DNA of 64,000 bases. Origin: Shinella sp. PSBB067. GTDB taxonomy: Bacteria; Pseudomonadota; Alphaproteobacteria; Rhizobiales; Rhizobiaceae. The DNA lies in NCBI RefSeq assembly GCF_016839145.1, contig NZ_CP069303.1, forward strand, positions 1,302,001-1,366,000, read 5' to 3'. The translations under genes were made by a program, and so were the position numbers. Shown here in pieces: positions 58,261-64,000 of this stretch (its first letter is position 1; every line of letters begins with the position of its first letter). A model generated the notes under the pieces. It ran no database searches and was not told where the DNA came from. It saw nothing but the letters and a program-made list of their open reading frames with translations.

Positions 58261-59835
58261 GTGTCAGCCGTTGGAGCGTCTGGGGACCGACCGTTGCTGG
58301 CGGTCCGCAGCCTGACAAAGCTATTCGGTTCGTTTGCCGCCTGTAACGGCATCGACCTCGATATCCAGCCCGGCGAAATCCACGCCCTCCTGGGCGAGAA
58401 CGGCGCCGGCAAGTCCACCCTCGTGAAGATGCTGTTCGGCGTCCTGGCGCCGACCGGCGGCGAGATTCTGTGGAAGGGCGAGCCCGTCCGCATCCCGAGC
58501 CCCGGCGCGGCCCGCCGCCTCGGCATCGGCATGGTGTTCCAGCATTTCTCGCTGTTCGAGGCACTGACGGTCGCCGAAAACATCGCCCTGTCGCTGAGCC
58601 CCGGCATTTCGCTCTCGAAGGTGGCCGAGGAGGCCTCGCGCCTCTCCCACCTCTACGGCCTGCCGCTCGATCCGAAGGCCCATGTCGCAGACCTCTCGGT
58701 CGGCGAGCGCCAGCGTATCGAGATCGTGCGCGCGCTGTTGCAGAACCCGGAACTCATCATCCTCGACGAGCCGACCTCGGTGCTGACGCCGCAGGAAGCC
58801 GACCGCCTTTTCGAAACGCTCGCCAAATTGAAGGCCGAGGGCCGTTCCGTCCTCTATATCAGCCACCGGCTGGAGGAGGTGCAGCGCATCTGCGACCGCG
58901 CCACCGTTCTGCGCCACGGCAAGGTCACCGGCGCCTGCGATCCGCGCCAGGAGACGCCGTCTTCGCTCGCCCGCATGATGGTCGGCAGCGACGTCGCCTC
59001 CGTGAGCACGGCAGGCACGAACACCAGGGGCGACGTGCTGCTGGAGGCGCGACATCTCAGCGTGCCGGCGCGCACGCCCTTTGCCGTGTCGCTGAAGAAC
59101 GTCTGTCTCAAGGTGCGGGGCGGCGAGGTGCTGGCCATCGCCGGCGTCGCAGGCAACGGGCAGGGCGAACTCTTCGACGCGCTGTCCGGCGAATATCCGG
59201 TGGCGGACGCCGCCGCCGTCTCCATCCGCGGCAGGGCCGCCGGCAATCTCGGCATCACCGCCCGCCGCCTGATGGGCGCCGGCTTCGTGCCCGAGGAGCG
59301 CCATGGCCATGCCGCCGTGCCGGGCCTGCCGCTTTCCGACAACCTCGTTCTGGCGCGCAGCCAGTCGGACCGCCGGACGTTCCTTTCCGGCGGCGTCCTC
59401 GGCATCATCCGCCGCGCCGTCGTCCACATCGCCTCGCGGCGCATTTCCGAGACGATGGACGTGCGCAAGAGCGGCGAGGACCCGGCCGCCGGCTCGCTTT
59501 CCGGCGGCAACCTGCAGAAATATATCGTCGGCCGCGAGCTCGACCGCCAGCCGGCCGTGCTGATCGTCAACCAGCCGACCTGGGGCGTCGATGCGGGGGC
59601 GGCGAGCCGTATCCGGCAGGCGCTCGTGGACCTTGCGAAATCGGGCTCGGCCGTGCTGGTGATCAGCCAGGACCTCGACGAGATCTTCGAGGTGGCGACG
59701 GAGATCGCCGTCATCAGCGAGGGGCGGCTTTCCGATGCCTATCCCGCGCACGAGATGACACGGGAAAAGATCGGTCTCATCATGGGCGGCATGTACGGCA
59801 AGACGGAAGGCGGGGAGGCGGTCCATGCGCATTGA
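58261..59835 (+). CDS. ABC transporter ATPase (two-domain, BMP-linked nucleoside type)
   Basis: A 524-residue ATPase with two ABC domains. The first (about 12-245) is canonical: GENGAGKSTLVKMLFG, LSVGERQRIEIVRALL and LIILDEP. The second (about 262-510) is degenerate, with VAGNGQGELFDALSG, SGGNLQKYIVGREL and VNQPTWGVD, as in the YufO/RbsA-like class. The start is a GTG after AGGAAAGAGGGG. It begins a four-gene ABC system (ATPase, two permeases, binding protein) and overlaps the first permease by 11 bases. Confidence 0.94.
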   Translation: MSAVGASGDRPLLAVRSLTKLFGSFAACNGIDLDIQPGEIHALLGENGAGKSTLVKMLFGVLAPTGGEILWKGEPVRIPSPGAARRLGIGMVFQHFSLFEALTVAENIALSLSPGISLSKVAEEASRLSHLYGLPLDPKAHVADLSVGERQRIEIVRALLQNPELIILDEPTSVLTPQEADRLFETLAKLKAEGRSVLYISHRLEEVQRICDRATVLRHGKVTGACDPRQETPSSLARMMVGSDVASVSTAGTNTRGDVLLEARHLSVPARTPFAVSLKNVCLKVRGGEVLAIAGVAGNGQGELFDALSGEYPVADAAAVSIRGRAAGNLGITARRLMGAGFVPEERHGHAAVPGLPLSDNLVLARSQSDRRTFLSGGVLGIIRRAVVHIASRRISETMDVRKSGEDPAAGSLSGGNLQKYIVGRELDRQPAVLIVNQPTWGVDAGAASRIRQALVDLAKSGSAVLVISQDLDEIFEVATEIAVISEGRLSDAYPAHEMTREKIGLIMGGMYGKTEGGEAVHAH

Positions 59836-60919
59836 ACTCGAAAAGCGCGCCAATCCCTCGACATTCTATTCCATCCTCTCGCCTTTCCTCGCGCTCGGCC
59901 TGACGGTCATCGCAGGCGGCATCATGTTCGCGCTGCTCGGCAAGAACCCGGGCACGGCGCTCTACAGCTTCTTCATCGAGCCGCTGCTCGACGTCTGGTC
60001 GCTGCACGAGATCGCCATCAAGGCCGCGCCGCTGATCCTGATCGGCGTCGGCCTTTCCGTCTGCTACCGCTCGAACAACTGGAACATCGGCGCCGAGGGG
60101 CAGTTCATCGCCGGGGCGATTGCCGGCTCCATCGTGCCGGTCGTTCTCCACGACTGGCATTCCCCGCTCGTCCTGCCGCTGATGCTGATCTTCGGCATGA
60201 TCGGCGGCGCGCTCTATGCCGCCGTGCCCGCCTTCCTCAAGGCGCATATGAACACCAACGAGATCCTGACGAGCCTGATGCTGGTCTATATCGCCCAGCT
60301 CTTCCTCGACTGGCTCGTGCGCGGCCCCTGGCGCAGCCCCGATGCCTACAACTTCCCGGTGACGCGCGATTTCGCGCCGGAGGCGATCCTTCCCGAGCTC
60401 GTTTCCTCCGGCCGGGCCAATCTCGGCTTCGCCTTCGCCATCATCGCGGCCGTCGCGCTCTGGGTCATGATGCGCTACACGCTGAAGGGCTTCGAGATCA
60501 CCGTGCTCGGCCAGTCGGAGCGGGCAGGGCGCTTTGCCGGCTTCTCCTCCAAGCGCATGATCTGGTTCTCCATGCTGCTGTCCGGCGCGCTTGCCGGCCT
60601 TGCCGGCATTTCCGAGGTCAGCGGCACGATCGGCAAACTGCAGCCGATCATCTCGCCCGGCTACGGCTTCACCGCGATCATCGTCGCCTTCCTCGGGCGC
60701 CTCAATCCGCTCGGCATCATCGCCGCCGGCCTGTTCCTCGCGCTCACCTATGTCGGCGGCGAGGCGGTGCAACTGACGCTCACCGTCTCCGACAAGGTCA
60801 CGCGCGTCTTCCAAGGGCTGCTGCTCTTCTTCGTGCTCTCCTGCGACACGCTCATCCAGTACAAGATCCGGCTGGTCTTCTCCCGCCTTAGCCGTGGAAA
60901 CGAGGGAGGAGCACTCTGA
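59825..60919 (+). CDS. ABC transporter permease (YufP-like)
   Basis: A 364-residue inner-membrane protein with about nine helices. The SVCYRSNNWNIGAEGQFIAGA and the LNTNEILTSLMLVYIA-type segments (here MNTNEILTSLMLVYIA) are typical of the first permease of BMP-associated nucleoside transporters. Overlaps with the ATPase (11 bases) and with the next permease (one base) show an operon. Confidence 0.94.
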   Translation: MRIELEKRANPSTFYSILSPFLALGLTVIAGGIMFALLGKNPGTALYSFFIEPLLDVWSLHEIAIKAAPLILIGVGLSVCYRSNNWNIGAEGQFIAGAIAGSIVPVVLHDWHSPLVLPLMLIFGMIGGALYAAVPAFLKAHMNTNEILTSLMLVYIAQLFLDWLVRGPWRSPDAYNFPVTRDFAPEAILPELVSSGRANLGFAFAIIAAVALWVMMRYTLKGFEITVLGQSERAGRFAGFSSKRMIWFSMLLSGALAGLAGISEVSGTIGKLQPIISPGYGFTAIIVAFLGRLNPLGIIAAGLFLALTYVGGEAVQLTLTVSDKVTRVFQGLLLFFVLSCDTLIQYKIRLVFSRLSRGNEGGAL

Positions 60920-61839
60920 TGGGCATGATCGAGGCCATCCTCCTGACCGTGATCACCGCGGCGACGCCGCTGGTGCTCGCTTCCATCGGCGAGCTCGTCA
61001 CGGAGCGCACCGGCGTGCTCAATCTCGGCGTCGAGGGCATGATGGTGATGGGGGCGGCCATCGCCTTCGCCGCCACGCAGGTCACCGGCTCGCCCTATAT
61101 CGGCATTCTCGCCGGCATTGCCGGCGGGGCGCTGTTCTCGCTGCTCTTCGGCTTCCTGACGCTGACGCTCGTCGCCAACCAGGTGGCGACCGGCCTTGCG
61201 CTCACCATCCTCGGCCTCGGCGTTTCCGGCCAGATCGGCGAGCCCTACGTCGGCATGTCGGGCGCCAAGCTCGAGCCGATCGCGATCCCGCTGCTCGCCG
61301 ACATTCCCTTCATCGGCCCGCTGCTCTTCCGGCAGGACATCATCTTCTACCTGTCGATCGCCATCGTCGTCGGCGTCAACTGGTTCCTGTTCAGGAGCCG
61401 CGCGGGCCTGAAGGTCCGCGCGATCGGCGACAACCATGCCTCCGCCCATGCGCTCGGCATCCATGTCATCCGCACGCGCTACCTCGCCGTGATGTTCGGC
61501 GGCGCCTGCGCGGGCCTTGCCGGCGCGCAGCTCTCGCTGGTCTATACGCCGCAATGGGTGGAGAACATGTCGGCCGGGCGCGGCTGGATCGCTCTGGCGC
61601 TGGTCGTCTTCGCCTCCTGGAGGCCCTGGCGCGTGCTGCTCGGCGGCTATCTCTTCGGCGCGGTGTCGATCAGCCAATTGCATGCGCAGGCCTTCGGCCT
61701 CGGCATTCCGTCCCAGTTCCTGTCGGCTCTTCCCTATGCCGCCACTGTTATCGTACTAATCCTGATATCGCACAACCGGCGCATGACGCTGATCAACACG
61801 CCGGCCTCGCTCGGCAAGCCGTTCGTGCCGGATCGGTGA
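60919..61839 (+). CDS. ABC transporter permease (YufQ-like)
   Basis: A 306-residue membrane protein with about nine helices. TPLVLASIGELVTERTGVLNLGVEGMMVMGA and VRAIGDNHASAHALGI are typical of the second permease of this transporter class. It pairs with the preceding permease and shares the ATG/TGA overlap with it. Confidence 0.94.
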   Translation: MGMIEAILLTVITAATPLVLASIGELVTERTGVLNLGVEGMMVMGAAIAFAATQVTGSPYIGILAGIAGGALFSLLFGFLTLTLVANQVATGLALTILGLGVSGQIGEPYVGMSGAKLEPIAIPLLADIPFIGPLLFRQDIIFYLSIAIVVGVNWFLFRSRAGLKVRAIGDNHASAHALGIHVIRTRYLAVMFGGACAGLAGAQLSLVYTPQWVENMSAGRGWIALALVVFASWRPWRVLLGGYLFGAVSISQLHAQAFGLGIPSQFLSALPYAATVIVLILISHNRRMTLINTPASLGKPFVPDR

Positions 61840-61886
61840 CGAGAACAAGAAGACGGGAAACAACCACTCCAACCTCAGAGGATAAA

Positions 61887-62957
61887 ATGAAGAAAATCAT
61901 TCTCGCTCTCGCAACCTCGGCCGCCGTTCTCGGCTTCGCCGTCGCCGCCAGCGCCCAGGACAAGACGAAGATCTGCTTCATCTATGTCGGCTCCAAGACG
62001 GACGGCGGTTATTCGGAAGGCCACGACCGCGGCCGCCAGGAGCTTGAAAAGGCGATGGGCGACAAGATCGAGACCGCCTTCCTCGAAAACGTGCCGGAAG
62101 GCCCGGATGCCGAACGCGCCGTCGAGCGCATGGCCCGCTCGGGTTGCGCGCTCGTCTTCACCACGTCCTTCGGCTTCATGGATGCGACGATCAAGGTCGC
62201 GCAGAAGTTCCCGGACGTGAAGTTCGAGCACGCAACCGGCTTCAAGAGCGCGGAAAACGTCGGCACCTACAACGCCCGCTTCTATGAAGGCCGCTACATC
62301 CAGGGCGTGATCGCCGCCAAGATGTCGAAGAAGGGCGTCGCCGGCTACATCGCCTCCTTCCCGATCCCGGAAGTCGTGATGGGCATCAACGCCTTCATGC
62401 TCGGCGCGCAGTCCGTCAACCCGGACTTCAAGGTCAAGATCGTCTGGGCCAACACCTGGGCCGATCCGGGCAAGGAAGCCGATGCCGCCAAGGCGCTCGC
62501 CGACCAGGGCGTCGACATCCTGACCCAGCACACCGACTCGACCGCGCCGATGCAGGTTGCCGCCGAACGCGGCATCCACGCGTTCGGCCAGGCGTCCGAC
62601 ATGATCTCCGCCGGCCCGAACACGCAGCTCACCGCGATCGTCGATACCTGGGGCGCCTACTACATCAAGCGCACGCAGGCTGTTCTCGACGGCACCTGGA
62701 AGTCCGAGCAGATCTGGGACGGCCTGAAGGACGGCATCCTGACCATGGCGCCCTATACCAACATGCCCGACGACGTGAAGAAGGCCGCCGAGGATGTCGA
62801 GGCGAAGATCCGCTCCGGCGAACTGCACCCCTTCACCGGCCCGGTCAAGAAGCAGGACGGCTCCGACTGGCTGGCCGCCGGCAAGGTCTCGGACGACGGC
62901 ACGCTGCTCGGCATGAACTTCTACGTCGCCGGCGTGGACGACAAGCTGCCGCAGTAA
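61887..62957 (+). CDS. BMP-family periplasmic binding protein
   Basis: The 356-residue substrate-binding protein of the ABC system. The signal peptide ends in ASA (about residue 23) with no lipobox cysteine, so it is free in the periplasm. KICFIYVGSKTDGGYSEGH, the SFGFMDATIKVAQKFPDVKFEHATG segment, and VDILTQHTDSTAPMQVAAERG are typical of the BmpA/Med family, which bind nucleosides or purines. The ligand here is uncertain as no catabolic gene lies in the window. A GAGGA site precedes the ATG. Confidence 0.94.
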   Translation: MKKIILALATSAAVLGFAVAASAQDKTKICFIYVGSKTDGGYSEGHDRGRQELEKAMGDKIETAFLENVPEGPDAERAVERMARSGCALVFTTSFGFMDATIKVAQKFPDVKFEHATGFKSAENVGTYNARFYEGRYIQGVIAAKMSKKGVAGYIASFPIPEVVMGINAFMLGAQSVNPDFKVKIVWANTWADPGKEADAAKALADQGVDILTQHTDSTAPMQVAAERGIHAFGQASDMISAGPNTQLTAIVDTWGAYYIKRTQAVLDGTWKSEQIWDGLKDGILTMAPYTNMPDDVKKAAEDVEAKIRSGELHPFTGPVKKQDGSDWLAAGKVSDDGTLLGMNFYVAGVDDKLPQ

Positions 62958-62980
62958 GCAGGAACGGCAAGGAACGCGGA

Positions 62981-63009
62981 AAGGCGTCCCCCAGAGGGAC
63001 GCCTTTTTC
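62981..63009 (+). terminator. Terminator of the BMP transporter operon
   Basis: A perfect 10-bp stem, AAGGCGTCCC and GGGACGCCTT, with loop CCAGA, followed by TTT. It lies about 24 bases beyond the binding-protein stop. Confidence 0.88.
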
Positions 63010-63147
63010 GTTCGTGCGGCACTCTATCCCCCTGTTTATGCGCAACTCCACACACAAACCGTTTCGCACTTTCGCTGGAATTGCTCTATACCTGCCGGAT
63101 GGTTTCGGGACGGACGGGGTGCCCCGGAACGGAGGAGGGGAAGGTTC

Positions 63148-63903
63148 TTGCGCAAGGGTTTGCTTGAGACGGTCATCAGCGGGATGAACACGCGCACCAG
63201 CCATGCGCAGGTCGTCAACGCGCTGGGCCGGGCCATCATCGCGGGCGAATACCCCGTCGGTGCGACATTGCCGGGCGACGCGGAGCTCGCGGCCCGCTTC
63301 AAGGTTTCCCGCACGGTGCTGCGCGAGGCGATGAAGACGCTGGCCGCCAAGGGCCTTGTCGTGCCGCGCGCGCGCATCGGCACGCGCGTGACGCCGAACA
63401 CGCAATGGAACCTCTTCGACAGCGACATCCTCACCTGGTATTTCGCCGTCGGCATCAACGAGGATTTCCTGCTGCACCTTTCCGAAGTGCGCCTCGCCTT
63501 CGAGCCGCATGCCGCGGTGCTCGCCGCCCGCCATGCGACGGAGGCCGACATCAGCCAGATGATGCGGCTCGCCGTTGCCATGGGCGATTCGGAACACACC
63601 GCCGAGACGCTCGCCATGGCCGACCTGAAATTCCACCTCTCGGTTCTGGAAGCCTCGCGCAATCCGTTCCTGCGCACCGTGGGCAGCCTGATCGAGGCGG
63701 CCCTGGTCGGCGCCTTCAAGCTCAGCTCCCCCGCCGCCGACCGCGGCAAGCGGGGCGACGTCGCCGCCACCCATATCCGCATCGTCGAGGAGATCGACAG
63801 GCGGGACGAGGAGGGCGCGCGCCGCGCCATGGAAAACGTCATCAAGGTCGGCCGCGAGCGCGTCGTGCAGGCGCTGCGCGCGGAAAAGCAGTCAGGCCGG
63901 TAA
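63148..63903 (+). CDS. FadR/GntR-family regulator
   Basis: A 251-residue regulator with a winged helix (about 18-85; GATLPGDAELAARFKVSRTVLREAMKTLAAKGLV) and an FCD domain (about 100-240; SEVRLAFEPHAAVLAARHATE, DLKFHLSVLEAS, HIRIVEEIDRRD). The PNTQWNLFDSDILTWYF linker is characteristic of regulators of sugar-acid use, such as DgoR-like ones. The start is a TTG with GGAGGAGGGGAAGG upstream; a Met at residue 13 is an alternative. Its tail overlaps a convergent gene. Confidence 0.9.
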   Translation: MRKGLLETVISGMNTRTSHAQVVNALGRAIIAGEYPVGATLPGDAELAARFKVSRTVLREAMKTLAAKGLVVPRARIGTRVTPNTQWNLFDSDILTWYFAVGINEDFLLHLSEVRLAFEPHAAVLAARHATEADISQMMRLAVAMGDSEHTAETLAMADLKFHLSVLEASRNPFLRTVGSLIEAALVGAFKLSSPAADRGKRGDVAATHIRIVEEIDRRDEEGARRAMENVIKVGRERVVQALRAEKQSGR

Positions 63904-64000
63904 CGGCGCGGCAAGGTCCAGTTCGCCCTGCGCGCCGGCGTCCCGGCGAAGCCCGTCGGCTCTCAGGAGCTGCTCGGCCATGGCCGAAGCGAGCTCATCC
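63892..64000 (-). CDS. C-terminal fragment of a gene running out of the window
   Basis: On the minus strand a frame is open from the window edge to a TGA at 63892-63894 and encodes about 35 residues ending ELDLAAPLPA, with strong GC bias at third codon positions. The product cannot be named. Its last bases overlap the 3' end of the FadR-type gene. Given that regulator's class, a sugar or sugar-acid enzyme is possible, but this is only a guess. Confidence 0.5.
   Translation of the reverse strand, partial: DELASAMAEQLLRADGLRRDAGAQGELDLAAPLPA

Overview
The window is chromosomal DNA of a high-GC alphaproteobacterium, most likely a member of the Rhizobiaceae (Rhizobium/Ensifer/Shinella-like; the genus cannot be fixed from this sequence alone). 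Support comes from the gene order dusB-ntrBC-ntrYX-trkA-(D-amino acid aminotransferase)-hfq-hflX-mazG, pdhABC with lipoyl-bearing PdhB followed by lpd and lipA, a fused ispDF, a phosphatidylcholine synthase, an NDUFS4-like complex I subunit, cobalamin riboswitches next to cbtBA, and rhizobial intergenic palindromes. No phage, plasmid, insertion sequence or CRISPR array is visible. Base composition and codon use look even throughout.

Layout. 1-9.3 kb: methionine, cobalt and copper handling. This holds the 3' part of metE, a thioesterase, a cobalamin riboswitch with an unrecognised protein, a second cobalamin riboswitch with cbtBA, two small exported or Cys/His-rich proteins, ycnI and a CopC-CopD fusion. 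9.4-14 kb: three tandem tRNA-Glu genes, each with its own promoter, a peptidase-like lipoprotein, a gloA with a frameshifted C-terminus, a double cold-shock protein, DUF192, tRNA-Pro, the NDUFS4-like gene and tRNA-Arg. 14.3-21.8 kb: a GT21 ceramide-glucosyltransferase-like enzyme, an isochorismatase-like hydrolase divergent from a GlxA-type regulator, a protein kinase/universal-stress fusion coupled to a phosphoesterase, an FAD oxidoreductase and a VOC protein. 21.8-33.3 kb: central metabolism (kdsA, eno, ftsB-like, pdhABC, lpd, lipA, a coq10-like gene). 33.3-47.7 kb: cinA/ispDF on the minus strand, then the nitrogen two-component systems and the hfq/hflX/mazG block. 47.9-53.5 kb: siroheme and sulfite/nitrite reduction (cysG, DUF2849, cysI, DUF934, fpr) and a GntR regulator with twin palindromic sites. 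54-64 kb: tRNA-Lys, ccdA, a UbiH-type monooxygenase, pcs, a quinone oxidoreductase, a complete BMP-family ABC transporter, a FadR-type regulator, and the tail of one more gene.

Most of the window is conserved housekeeping sequence. The most interesting parts are the riboswitch-flanked unknown gene at 3518-4600, the kinase/USP plus phosphoesterase pair at 17273-19417, the gloA frameshift, the tandem tRNA-Glu units with individually conserved promoters, related palindromes in front of eno and pdhA, and twin palindromes in front of the GntR gene at 53.5 kb.
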